From assembly GCF_001424565.1 (NCBI RefSeq), contig NZ_LMOL01000012.1:255-45572 (forward strand): DNA of 45,318 bases. The letters run 5' to 3'. This document shows, in pieces, positions 24,522-35,002 of this stretch (its first letter is position 1; each line of letters opens with the position of its first letter). The DNA comes from Arthrobacter sp. Leaf141. Its GTDB lineage: Bacteria > Actinomycetota > Actinomycetes > Actinomycetales > Micrococcaceae. The notes under the pieces were generated by a model, which did not search any database, was not told the origin of the DNA, and saw only the letters and a program-made list of their open reading frames with translations. A program made the translations under genes and the position numbers.

Positions 24522-24568
24522 TGGGTGCTCCTGGTGCTGGGCCCTCGGTGCGGGGGCCTTCACTCTTA

Positions 24569-24597
24569 AAATTACTTGAAGCTTCAATTTATTCCAA
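24569..24597 (-). promoter_or_regulatory. Promoter of the VOC gene with nested operator palindrome
   Basis: On the minus strand TTGGAA (24597-24592), a 17-bp spacer and TAATTT (24574-24569) form a promoter candidate. The perfect palindrome TTGAAGCTTCAA (24576-24587) lies within the spacer. Its position suggests a repressor site, and MarR-type regulators often use such sequences; no MarR gene is in this window. Confidence 0.55.
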
Positions 24598-24613
24598 GCG
24601 AGGTGCGAGCGCT

Positions 24614-25696
24614 TCAGCGAATCAACTCCCCGCCAAGCACCACATGCGAAAGCCGGGTGATGTCCAGAGGGTTGAGGCGCGGGTCCCCTGCGCACAGGAC
24701 GACGTCGGCCCGCTCCCCTTCGCGGATGCCTTCCGCTTCCAGCCAGTCCCGGGCCGCCCAGCAGGCCGCATCGAGTGCTGCGGCCGTGGGCAGGCCGGCT
24801 CCATGCAGGGCAAGGATCTCGTCCGTGATCCGGCCGTGCCGGATAACGCTGCCGGCGTCGGTGCCCGCGAAAATCCGCACCCCGGACTCGAAGGCTTCCA
24901 GCACCCGCTCCGCCCGCCGCTCCCACAGTGAGCGCATATGTTCGGCGTAGCGCGGGAACTTCGCTTCCGCCCTGGCCGCGATGTCAGGAAAGGTGGCGAT
25001 GTTGATGAGGGTGGGCACGATGGGTACCCCCTGTTCAGCGAAACGCGGCAGGTGCCGTGGCTGCAGCCCGGTGGCGTGTTCGATGCAGTCGATGCCGCCG
25101 TCCAGCATCTGGTCCAGGGTGTCCGCTGCAAAACAGTGGGCGGTAACGCGGGCGCCTTCGTCGTGCGCCGCCGCGATGGCGTCACGGACGACGGCGGCAG
25201 GAAAGGAGGGTGCGAGGTCACCGGCATCCCGGTCAATCCAGTCGCCCACAAGCTTGACCCAGCCGTCGCCGTCGCGCGCCTGCTTCCGCACCGCCTGGAC
25301 CAGGTCAGCCGGCTCCACTTCCTCGGCGAATCCCCGCAGGTACCGCCGCGTGCGGGCCACGTGCCTGCCGGCCCGGATAAGCACCGGGAACTCCCGTCCT
25401 GACTGCAGCCAGCGGGTATCCAGCGGTGCGCCTGCATCCCTGACCAGGAGGGTGCCGGCGTCCCGGTCCGTGCGGGCCTGCTGCTCTGCTTCTTCCCGGC
25501 CCACGGCGCCACCCGGCCCCAGGCCCAGATGGCAGTGCGCGTCCACAAAACCGGGAAGGACCCACCCGTCGAGGGTTTTCCCGGGTGCCTGCCGCGGCCG
25601 GTTGAACGTCAGCACGCCATCGACCGACCACATGCCGTGCCGCACGGTATCCGGTCCGGTGAGGACCGGGCCGCTGAACTCCAGTACCTGGGTCAC
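24614..25696 (-). CDS. Amidohydrolase-superfamily metal-dependent hydrolase
   Basis: A 360-residue amidohydrolase with the metal-binding residues of the family: His54 and His56 in VDAHCHLG, Lys149 in WVKLVGDW, His188 in VTAHCF, His208 in IEHATG and the catalytic Asp281 in AGTDAGS. The HxH, Lys, His, His, Asp pattern fits a binuclear or mononuclear imidazolonepropionase-like enzyme; the substrate cannot be read. M. tuberculosis has an amidohydrolase gene (Rv2915c) next to ffh, so the position may be conserved with thiC and a hydrolase since inserted; this is inference from gene order. It is divergent from thiC. Confidence 0.87.
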   Translation of the reverse strand: MTQVLEFSGPVLTGPDTVRHGMWSVDGVLTFNRPRQAPGKTLDGWVLPGFVDAHCHLGLGPGGAVGREEAEQQARTDRDAGTLLVRDAGAPLDTRWLQSGREFPVLIRAGRHVARTRRYLRGFAEEVEPADLVQAVRKQARDGDGWVKLVGDWIDRDAGDLAPSFPAAVVRDAIAAAHDEGARVTAHCFAADTLDQMLDGGIDCIEHATGLQPRHLPRFAEQGVPIVPTLINIATFPDIAARAEAKFPRYAEHMRSLWERRAERVLEAFESGVRIFAGTDAGSVIRHGRITDEILALHGAGLPTAAALDAACWAARDWLEAEGIREGERADVVLCAGDPRLNPLDITRLSHVVLGGELIR

Positions 25697-25842
25697 TGTC
25701 GCGCACCTTGAAAAGCGGACGGCCGCCGGGGGCCCGGAAACGGTTTTTGTGGCGGCCCGTCCTGGGCCTTATGTGGGCTAGTGGTCACGCATGCAGGCTA
25801 GCACCGCAGTGTGACACAACCCCCGGCCGGGGCTTGTGGTAG

Positions 25843-27767
<1,925 letters not shown>

Positions 27768-27788
27768 GCTGCTTCTCCCGGCGGCCGG

Positions 27789-28523
27789 TCAGGATGCTTT
27801 GGCCTGCACTCCACGGCTGACGTCGCTGATGAATCCCCGGATGGCGTGGTCGCCGTCCGGGGAGTCCTGGGGCCGGTGCCCGCCCGCAGCAATGCGGTGC
27901 AGGGCGCCGGTTTCCCGGAGGTAGCCGGCGATTTCCTCATACAGTGGTTCCCAGCCTCCGGTAAGCACCAGGGTGGGCACACCCGGAACAATGTGCAGCG
28001 GCGCTTCCCACGCGGGTACCTGCAGCCGCATCCGCCGGGCGGACCGCTTCTCCTCCAGCGAGGTGGGCTCCTGGAGGTCCGTGGCGTACACGCGGCGGAC
28101 AAACCCACGCTGGAAGTCTTCGTCGCTGAGCTGGTGCCGGGCATCAAAAAGCGGCTGCATCAGCCTGATGTGGGCGGCGGTGGCAGGCAGGCCCGCTGTC
28201 AGCGACAGGCAGGCCGGCTCCACCAGCGTGAGGGAATGGACCAGGTCCGGCCGTTCGACGGCGGCCATCATGGCCGCCACTGCCCCTTGTGAATGCGCCA
28301 CAACGTGCCCGCCGGCGGTTCCCCGGCCGTCGTCGGCCAGTGCCTCAAGGATCACCGCTGTGTCCGCCCCGAAGGAGGACTCCACTGGTTCAGTGACGGG
28401 ATCGTAGCCGTGCCGGCGCAGGAATAAGGCGTCGTACGTGAGCGCCATGCCGTGTTGCCGGGGCCAGGCGGCCGCGCCGAAGCTTCCCTCGCCGTGCACG
28501 AACACCACCCGTTGCTTGACCAT
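27789..28523 (-). CDS. Alpha/beta hydrolase of unknown substrate
   Basis: A 244-residue alpha/beta hydrolase. The oxyanion segment is VVFVHGEGSFGAAAWP, the nucleophile elbow is AHSQGAVAAM and the terminal histidine lies in AAGGHRPQDSPD. The chain lacks a signal peptide. Its sequence is unlike the two island hydrolases. The ATG at 28523 has only a weak upstream GGGAC. It lies between the convergent thiC and the hairpin after ffh on the same strand, so it may share or lack its own promoter. The substrate is unknown. Confidence 0.85.
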   Translation of the reverse strand: MVKQRVVFVHGEGSFGAAAWPRQHGMALTYDALFLRRHGYDPVTEPVESSFGADTAVILEALADDGRGTAGGHVVAHSQGAVAAMMAAVERPDLVHSLTLVEPACLSLTAGLPATAAHIRLMQPLFDARHQLSDEDFQRGFVRRVYATDLQEPTSLEEKRSARRMRLQVPAWEAPLHIVPGVPTLVLTGGWEPLYEEIAGYLRETGALHRIAAGGHRPQDSPDGDHAIRGFISDVSRGVQAKAS

Positions 28524-28552
28524 GTCCCAACCCTATTCGACGGTACCGACAT

Positions 28553-28618
28553 CCCAACCGGGTAGCGCCAAGTGTCGTCCTGAGTGTTCAGAACGGCACT
28601 TGGCGCTACTTGGTTGGG
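28553..28618. repeat. 66-nt near-perfect hairpin element adjacent to ffh
   Basis: Two 31-base halves pair around a GTGT loop (28584-28587). From the outside the stem has 7 bp (CCCAACC with GGTTGGG), two G-T pairs, 13 perfect bp (GTAGCGCCAAGTG, 28562-28574, with 28597-28609), one T-G pair, then 8 positions with one mismatch. Its right end touches the first base after the ffh stop codon. There is no T-tract, so it is not a typical terminator; it looks like a REP-like or MITE-like palindromic unit. Only one copy is seen in this window. Confidence 0.75.
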
Positions 28619-30202
28619 CTACTTCCCGAGGAACTTGTCGAAGCCCTTGGGCAGGTTGAGCTGCGAGGGATCGAAGTCCCCCTGCTGCTGGCCGAAGGCA
28701 GCCCCGGTGGGCAGCGCCTTGGGGCCTGCTGCGCGCCGGGCTGCCGCGTCCTTGAGCTCCTGGGCCGCCTTGGCCGGGTTGCCGGACTTGGCTTTCTTCT
28801 TGGGCGCGTTCTTGGCGTTCTTGCGGGCACCGCCACCGGCGCCGGGCATGCCAGGCATCCCGGGCATTCCCGGCATGCCGCCCTGGGCCATTTTTTTCAT
28901 CATCTTCTGCGCCTGGGCGAAACGCTCCAGCAGGCCGTTGACCTCGGAAACGTGGACACCGGAACCGCGGGCGATGCGGGCACGGCGGGAGCCGTTGATG
29001 ATCTTGGGGGCCACGCGCTCGTGCGGCGTCATGGACCGGACGATTGCTTCGACGCGGTCGATCTCGCGCTCGTCGAACTGCTCGAGCTGCTGGCGGATGT
29101 TTTGCGCACCCGGCATCATCATGAGCATTTTCTTCATGGAGCCCATGTTGCGGATCTGCTGCATCTGGGCGAGGAAGTCGTCCAGGGTGAAGTCTTCCTG
29201 GTCGGCGAATTTCTTCGCCATCCGGGCTGCTTCGTCCTTGTCCCAGTTTTTTTCGGCCTGCTCGATGAGCGTGAGCACATCACCCATGTCCAGGATGCGC
29301 GAAGCCATCCGGTCGGGGTGGAACAGTTCGAAGTCGTCGAGGCCTTCGCCGGTGGACGCAAACATCACGGGCTTGCCGGTGACCGACGCGACGGACAGGG
29401 CGGCACCGCCGCGGGCGTCGCCGTCGAGCTTGGACAGCACAATGCCGGTGAAGTTGACGCCTTCATCAAAGGCGAGCGCCGTGTTCACGGCATCCTGGCC
29501 GATCATGGAGTCAATGACAAAGAGGACTTCATTGGGGACGATGGCCCGGCGGATCTGGCGCGCCTGCTCCATCATGTCCGTATCCACGCCCAAGCGGCCG
29601 GCGGTGTCCACAATCACCACGTCGTGCAGCTTCTGGCGGGCTTCCTCGACACCGGCCCGGGCAACCTCAACAGGATCGCCTGCCGGGTGGTCGAGCTCGG
29701 TGTAGGTGGCACCCGGGTGCGGTGCGAACACCGGCACGTTGGCCCGCTTGCCCACCACCTGGAGCTGGGTGACGGCGTTGGGCCGCTGCAGGTCACAGGC
29801 CACCAGGATGGGGCTGTGGCCCTGGGCCTTCAGCCACTTGGAGAGCTTGCCGGCCAGGGTGGTCTTACCGGCGCCCTGCAGGCCGGCCAGCATGATGACG
29901 GTTGGGCCGTTTTTGGCCAGGCGGATCCGGCGGGTTTCGCCGCCGAGGATCTCCACCAGTTCCTCGTTCACGATCTTGACGATCTGCTGGCTGGGGTTCA
30001 GCGCGGCTGCGACCTCGGCGCCCAGGGCGCGTTCGCGTACCCGGCCGGTGAATTCACGGACCACGGATACAGCGACGTCGGCATCCAGGAGGGCGCGGCG
30101 GATCTCGCGGACTGTGGCATCAACATCAGCCTCAGTCAGGCGGCCCTTGCCACGAAGATTCTTGAAGGTTGCTGTCAACCGGTCAGAGAGTGAATTGAAC
30201 AC
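28619..30202 (-). CDS. ffh: Signal recognition particle protein Ffh
   Basis: Ffh is the SRP GTPase that binds signal sequences of nascent membrane proteins and delivers ribosomes to FtsY. The 527-residue protein has the helical N domain (1-90), the G domain with GLQGAGKTT at 107-115, DTAGRLGVD and TKLDGDARGG-like SKLDGDARGG, and the methionine-rich M domain that binds signal peptides and SRP RNA. The tail after the M domain holds four GMP-type repeats (GMPGMPGMPGMPG) and a Lys/Ala-rich end. The start is GTG 30202; AAAGAAG lies about 12 bases upstream, a rather long spacing. It is divergent from zwf. Confidence 0.96.
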   Translation of the reverse strand: MFNSLSDRLTATFKNLRGKGRLTEADVDATVREIRRALLDADVAVSVVREFTGRVRERALGAEVAAALNPSQQIVKIVNEELVEILGGETRRIRLAKNGPTVIMLAGLQGAGKTTLAGKLSKWLKAQGHSPILVACDLQRPNAVTQLQVVGKRANVPVFAPHPGATYTELDHPAGDPVEVARAGVEEARQKLHDVVIVDTAGRLGVDTDMMEQARQIRRAIVPNEVLFVIDSMIGQDAVNTALAFDEGVNFTGIVLSKLDGDARGGAALSVASVTGKPVMFASTGEGLDDFELFHPDRMASRILDMGDVLTLIEQAEKNWDKDEAARMAKKFADQEDFTLDDFLAQMQQIRNMGSMKKMLMMMPGAQNIRQQLEQFDEREIDRVEAIVRSMTPHERVAPKIINGSRRARIARGSGVHVSEVNGLLERFAQAQKMMKKMAQGGMPGMPGMPGMPGAGGGARKNAKNAPKKKAKSGNPAKAAQELKDAAARRAAGPKALPTGAAFGQQQGDFDPSQLNLPKGFDKFLGK

Positions 30203-30286
30203 GCGCCGTGAACTTCTTTCAGTGGATGATCGGGACTCGACTATCTAGGGTACCAAGTCGGGCCCGCATGATGGCATGCTGGCAAA

Positions 30287-31690
30287 ATGACGAGCCAAAC
30301 AACTGTACGGACCCTGCTCATCCTTGGCGCCTCCGGCGACCTGACCGGGCGGCTCCTGCTGCCGGGCCTGGCCAGCCTGGTGGTGCGCGGCCGCGCCGAT
30401 GGCCTGACCCTGGTGGGTGCAGGCTCCGATCCGTGGACAGCCGCGCAGTGGCAGGAGCGGCTGCAGGCGTCGTTCGCCGCTGAAGGTGCGGAGGCCGGCG
30501 CCGACGGCGCGGCGGCCCTGAAGTCCCTGGCCGCCGCCAGCAGCTACCACCAGCTGGATGTCACGGCGGAAGACGGGCTGGCCTCGCTGCTGCGGACACT
30601 CGATGGCCCGGTCGCGGTGTACTTCGCCCTGCCGCCGAAGATCAGCCAGCTGGCGTGCGGGGTCCTCCGGCCGGAGGAGGTTCCCGCCGGCACCCGGCTG
30701 GTGATGGAAAAGCCCTTCGGGGCCGGTGCCGAGTCTGCCCGGGAGCTGAACCGGACCCTGGCCCGGCTGGTGCCGGAGGACCACATCCACCGGGTGGACC
30801 ATTTCCTGGGCAAAGCCACGGTGCTGAACATCCTGGGCCTGCGGTTCGCCAACAATTTCCTGGAGCCGGTATGGAACCGGGAGCACATCGAGAAGGTGGA
30901 GATCATCTTCGACGAGGACCTGGCCCTGGAAGGCCGCGCCCGCTATTACGACGGCGCCGGAGCGCTGCGGGACATGATCCAGAGCCACCTCCTGCAGATC
31001 ATGGCGCTGATGGCCATCGAGCCGCCTGCCAGCATCCACGAGCGGGACCTCCGCGACGCCATCGCCGGGGTGCTGCGCGCCAGCAGCGTCAACGGACCAT
31101 TCAACCGGTCCACCCGCCGGGCGCGGTACACCGCCGGCACGGTTGGCGGGAAGGACGTCCCGGACTATGCCGCCGAAGAAGGCGTGGATGCCTCCCGCGG
31201 GACCGAAACCCTTGCCGAAGTCCAGGTCGGCATCGATAACTGGCGCTGGAAGGGTGTGCCCTTCATCCTGCGGTCAGGGAAGGCGCTGGGCGCCAAACGC
31301 AAGGAGGCGGTGGTGACGTTCCGGCCCGTCCCGCACCTGCCCAAGGGCTTCAGCGGTGTTGACTCCCCCAACCAACTCCGGATCGGGTTCGGGCCGGACA
31401 CGCTGCAGTTCGACGTCGACGTGGATGGGCCAGGGGACCTCTTCACGTTGACGCGGACCACCTTGGAGGCCGAACTGAGCGGCGCCGACCTGCTCCCCTA
31501 CGGCGAAGTCCTGGAAGGTGTGCTTACCGGGGATCCGCTGCTGTCCGTCCGCGGCGACACCGCGGAGGACTGCTGGCGCATTGTTGAACCGGTGCTGCAG
31601 GCGTGGCAGGACGGCGAGGTGCCGCTGGATGAGTACGACGCCGGATCGGAAGGCCCCGCGTCCTGGTCCGGAGCCGCCGGGGCCAGGTAG
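30287..31690 (+). CDS. zwf: Glucose-6-phosphate dehydrogenase
   Basis: This enzyme oxidises glucose-6-phosphate to the 6-phosphogluconolactone with NADP or NAD, the entry to the pentose phosphate route. The 467-residue protein has the dinucleotide motif GASGDLTGR near residue 15, the substrate motif RVDHFLGK at 169-176 and the catalytic His234 in MIQSHLLQ. The first motif lysine is kept. The start has no visible ribosome binding site, so the message may be leaderless or the gene may begin a little later. In M. tuberculosis glnD lies in this position; here zwf lies on the opposite strand. It ends at a strong terminator shared with glnK. Confidence 0.92.
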   Translation: MTSQTTVRTLLILGASGDLTGRLLLPGLASLVVRGRADGLTLVGAGSDPWTAAQWQERLQASFAAEGAEAGADGAAALKSLAAASSYHQLDVTAEDGLASLLRTLDGPVAVYFALPPKISQLACGVLRPEEVPAGTRLVMEKPFGAGAESARELNRTLARLVPEDHIHRVDHFLGKATVLNILGLRFANNFLEPVWNREHIEKVEIIFDEDLALEGRARYYDGAGALRDMIQSHLLQIMALMAIEPPASIHERDLRDAIAGVLRASSVNGPFNRSTRRARYTAGTVGGKDVPDYAAEEGVDASRGTETLAEVQVGIDNWRWKGVPFILRSGKALGAKRKEAVVTFRPVPHLPKGFSGVDSPNQLRIGFGPDTLQFDVDVDGPGDLFTLTRTTLEAELSGADLLPYGEVLEGVLTGDPLLSVRGDTAEDCWRIVEPVLQAWQDGEVPLDEYDAGSEGPASWSGAAGAR

Positions 31691-31730
31691 GCCGCTGCCG
31701 GGCCCGGGGGCCGTTCACCCCGGCAACGCA

Positions 31731-31767
31731 GGAAGGGCAGGGAACCTGACCGGTTCCCTGCCCTTCC
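31731..31767. terminator. Bidirectional terminator between zwf and glnK
   Basis: Perfect 16-bp arms (GGAAGGGCAGGGAACC, 31731-31746, and 31752-31767) with a 5-base loop lie between two convergent genes. TTATT follows on the plus strand. Confidence 0.85.
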
Positions 31768-31787
31768 TTATTGCTTCGCTGCCAGTG

Positions 31788-32126
31788 CTAGATCGCGGCC
31801 ACGCCGCGCTCCCCGGTGCGGACCCGGACTGCCTCAAAGACGTCCATGGTCCAGACCTTGCCGTCTCCGGCCCGGCCGGTGTTGGAACTGGCGATGATCA
31901 CGTCCAGGATGTCATCCGCCTGCTCATCGGTGGCCAGCACCTCCACCCGGATCTTGGGCAGGAGATCCACGTTGTACTCAGCGCCGCGGTAAACCTCCGT
32001 GTAGCCGCGCTGCCGGCCGTAACCGCTGGCTGCGCTGACCGTCAGGCCCTGGACCCCGTAGGATTCCAGTCCCTCCCGGATTGCTTCGAGCTTTTCCGGC
32101 CTGACGATTGCAGTGATCAGTTTCAT
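31788..32126 (-). CDS. glnK: Nitrogen regulatory protein PII (GlnK)
   Basis: A 112-residue PII signalling protein that reads ATP/ADP and 2-oxoglutarate and blocks the ammonium channel AmtB. Tyr51 in the T-loop, the residue modified in other species (adenylylated in actinobacteria), is present in YRGAEY, and the B- and C-loop sequences KVWTMDVFEAVRVRTGE are normal. It overlaps the amtB stop codon by four bases, the classic coupled pair. The usual third partner, glnD, which modifies Tyr51, is not found next to it. Confidence 0.95.
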   Translation of the reverse strand: MKLITAIVRPEKLEAIREGLESYGVQGLTVSAASGYGRQRGYTEVYRGAEYNVDLLPKIRVEVLATDEQADDILDVIIASSNTGRAGDGKVWTMDVFEAVRVRTGERGVAAI

Positions 32127-33457
32127 GCCCCCACGCTTTCCTTGCCTGTTGCTGCTTCATTCCTGCCAGCCGCTTCGGACTGGGACTTGCCGGTGATCAT
32201 GTCGTGGAGCGGGGAGAAGCTGCCGCCGTGTCCGCCCACACCGAACTCGTAGGCGGTCTCGGCGTGCAGGCTGAGGTCCACACCCACCGATTCCTGTTCC
32301 TGCGAGACCCGGAAGCCCATGGTCTTGTGGATTGCCAGGGCGATGATGGTGGTCATCACCGCTGAGTAGGCGATGGCGATGCCGGCTGCTGCGAGCTGGG
32401 CCCACATCTGGGTCATGCCGCCGCCGTAGAAGAGGCCGCCGCCCATGCCTTCTTCGGGGAGGGCGATGAAGCCCAGTGCCACGGTGCCGATGATGCCGGA
32501 GACGAGGTGCACACCGACGACGTCGAGCGAGTCATCGAAGCCCCACCTGAACTTCAGGCCGACCGCCAGGGCGGAGGCCACACCGGCCACCACGCCGAGG
32601 CCCAGGGCGGCCACGGGGCTGACGTTGGCGCAGGCCGGGGTGATGGCCACGAGGCCTGCGACGACGCCTGATGCGGCACCGAGGGACGTAGGGTGGCCGT
32701 CGCGGATGCGTTCGGTGACGAGCCAGCCGAGCATTGCCGCTGCGGGTGCTGCCAGCGTGTTGATCCAGATGAGGCCGCCCTGCTCTGCGGTGGTGGCCGC
32801 GCCGCCGTTGAAGCCGAACCAGCCGAACCACAGGATGGCCGCGCCGAGCATCACAAACGGGATGTTGTGCGGGCGGTGGTTGGGGTCCTTACCGAACCCC
32901 TTGCGGTTGCCCACGATGAAGACGAGGATCAGTGCCGCGACGCCGGCGTTGATGTGCACCACGGTGCCGCCGGCGAAGTCGATGGCTTCCCCGAGCGCTG
33001 CACCAACGGCACCCTCCGTGCTGAAGAGGCCACCGCCCCACACCATGTAGGCCAGGGGGCAGTACACCAGGGTGACCCAGACGGGGACGAACACGGTCCA
33101 GGCGCCGAACTTGGCGCGGTCGGCGATCGCACCGCTGATGAGCGCGACGGTGATGATGGCGAAGGTGGCGCCGAAGCCAACGGCGATGAGGCCGTCAGGG
33201 GTGTCAATGCCTTCCAATCCGAACTTGGCGAAGGGGTTGCCCACCATCTGGAGGAAGCCATCGCCGGAGGACATGGAGTAGCCCCAGAGAATCCAGACAA
33301 CGCCCACCATGCCGATGGAGATGAAGCTCATCATCATCATGTTCAGTGCTGCTTTGGCGCGTGTCATGCCGCCGTAGAAGAATGCCAAGCCCGGTGTCAT
33401 CAGCAGCACTAGCGCTGCAGACACCATGACCCATACGTGACCTGCGGTAAGTTCCAT
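32123..33457 (-). CDS. amtB: Ammonium transporter AmtB
   Basis: A 444-residue inner-membrane channel with about 11 transmembrane helices. The ammonium-binding Asp160 is in EAIDFAGG and the twin histidines His168 and His317 are in VVHINAG and GVHLVSG. GlnK is encoded directly downstream with a 4-bp overlap. The C-terminal cytoplasmic tail contains the segment that GlnK contacts. The 226 bp upstream, to the MFS gene, contain no clear operator; I looked for GlnR and AmtR boxes and found none I would trust. Confidence 0.95.
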   Translation of the reverse strand: MELTAGHVWVMVSAALVLLMTPGLAFFYGGMTRAKAALNMMMMSFISIGMVGVVWILWGYSMSSGDGFLQMVGNPFAKFGLEGIDTPDGLIAVGFGATFAIITVALISGAIADRAKFGAWTVFVPVWVTLVYCPLAYMVWGGGLFSTEGAVGAALGEAIDFAGGTVVHINAGVAALILVFIVGNRKGFGKDPNHRPHNIPFVMLGAAILWFGWFGFNGGAATTAEQGGLIWINTLAAPAAAMLGWLVTERIRDGHPTSLGAASGVVAGLVAITPACANVSPVAALGLGVVAGVASALAVGLKFRWGFDDSLDVVGVHLVSGIIGTVALGFIALPEEGMGGGLFYGGGMTQMWAQLAAAGIAIAYSAVMTTIIALAIHKTMGFRVSQEQESVGVDLSLHAETAYEFGVGGHGGSFSPLHDMITGKSQSEAAGRNEAATGKESVGA

Positions 33458-33683
33458 GGTGCACGTCCTCTCTCACTCGAATCTTGCGGAGTTCTCCGCC
33501 TGCCAACGCCGTTTGCGTCCTGTAACGAGTGTGTCGGCGCCGTGTTTCGCTCGCGGAGGATTTAGATTGCGGGCCTGTTACAACAACCTCTAGGAAGTAA
33601 ATGGTGCATATCCGCCTTGTTACGGTTATGTTTCTGCACTTTCGCCGGATCCCGGCGTCCCACCCGGCAAGGAATCACGCATC

Positions 33684-34937
33684 ATGACCGCAACACCGCG
33701 CACCGGCGGCGCCACTGCACGGATTTTGGCCCGGCTCCGGCCGCCACGCGAGCGCCTGCCGCGGGACATCAAGGTGATGCTTGCCGCCGCGTTCCTGATT
33801 GCCCTCGGATTCGGGCTTGTTGCGCCGGTATTGCCGCAGTTCGCCACAACCTTCGACGTGGGGGCAACAGCGGCGGCCGTCATTGTGAGCATCTTCGCGT
33901 TTATGCGCCTGGTGTTTGCGCCTGCCGGCGGGGTGCTGATCGCCCGGCTGGGTGAGCGTCCCGTGTACGTGGGCGGGCTGCTCATCGTGGCGGCCTCCAC
34001 CGCGGCCTGCGCCTTCGCCCAGGACTACTGGCAGTTGCTGGTGTTCCGTGGCTTGGGCGGCGTGGGGTCGGTGATGTTTACGGTAGCCTCCATGGCCCTG
34101 GTGATCCGGTTGGCGCCGCCCGAGAGCCGGGGACGCGTCTCCGGGGCCTACGCCTCGGCGTTCCTCATTGGCAACGTGGCAGGACCCATCGTGGGCGGGC
34201 TGCTGGCCGGCTTCGGGTTGCGGGTCCCGTTCCTTGCCTACGCCGCCGCTTTGGTGCTGGCCGCCGTTGTGGTCCAGACCCAGCTCAGCCATCAACGGAG
34301 GTCAGCGGACGACGGCGGCCCCGCCATCCCTGCGATGCTCTTCTCCGAGGGCCTCCGGATCCCCGCCTACCGATCGGCGCTGCTGTCCAGTTTCGCCAAC
34401 GGCTGGGCTACCTTCGGCGTCCGCATGGCAACAGTTCCCTTGTTTGCAGTGGCCGCGCTGGGGGCCGGGCCGGAATCGGCGGGTCTGGCGCTGGCCGTCT
34501 TCGCTGCCGGAAACGCCGCTGCGCTGACGTTTTCCGGCCGGCTGGCAGACTCCCTGGGGCGCAGGCCCATGATGGTCGCCGGCTTGCTGGTGGCCGGGCT
34601 TTCGACCGCTGGAATCGGGCTCACGTCCGGGTTGGGCTGGTTCCTGGCGGCGTCGGCGGTGGCGGGGATCGGCTCCGGCCTGCTGGGACCGGCCCAACAG
34701 GCAGCGCTGGCGGACGTGATCGGCAACGGCCGCTCCGGCGGCAGGGTCCTGGCCGCCTACCAGATGACGGCGGACATCGGCGCGATCGCCGGTCCTGTCC
34801 TGGCAGGCATCCTGGCGGACAAACTGGGGTACGGATGGGCGTTCGGCATCACCGGCGGCATCCTGCTCCTGGCCGCGGCGGCCTGGACCGCCACCCCGGA
34901 AACCCTCGTCCGGCGTCCAGCCGGGCCTGCCCAATAG
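33684..34937 (+). CDS. MFS-family transporter
   Basis: A 417-residue major facilitator with about 12 hydrophobic helices, including LGFGLVAPVLPQFATTFDV in the first segment and the GRRPM loop typical of drug/H+ antiporter-like exporters. It is likely an efflux pump for small molecules; the substrate is unknown. AAGGAA precedes the ATG at 33684. It is followed after 65 bp by the GH79-like gene on the same strand and may be cotranscribed with it. The pair breaks the amtB-ftsY neighbourhood seen in M. tuberculosis. Confidence 0.88.
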   Translation: MTATPRTGGATARILARLRPPRERLPRDIKVMLAAAFLIALGFGLVAPVLPQFATTFDVGATAAAVIVSIFAFMRLVFAPAGGVLIARLGERPVYVGGLLIVAASTAACAFAQDYWQLLVFRGLGGVGSVMFTVASMALVIRLAPPESRGRVSGAYASAFLIGNVAGPIVGGLLAGFGLRVPFLAYAAALVLAAVVVQTQLSHQRRSADDGGPAIPAMLFSEGLRIPAYRSALLSSFANGWATFGVRMATVPLFAVAALGAGPESAGLALAVFAAGNAAALTFSGRLADSLGRRPMMVAGLLVAGLSTAGIGLTSGLGWFLAASAVAGIGSGLLGPAQQAALADVIGNGRSGGRVLAAYQMTADIGAIAGPVLAGILADKLGYGWAFGITGGILLLAAAAWTATPETLVRRPAGPAQ

Positions 34938-35002
34938 CAGCAGGGGAAGCGTCATTCGCTAGGCTATGCGGTAACACACCCAAACGTTGGAGTAACCTGC
35001 GC

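Noticed and set aside
33458..33683. Possible GlnR or AmtR operator upstream of amtB
   Set aside because: Sequences such as GTTAC and GTTTC occur singly, but the paired spacing of a GlnR box and the AmtR consensus are not present.
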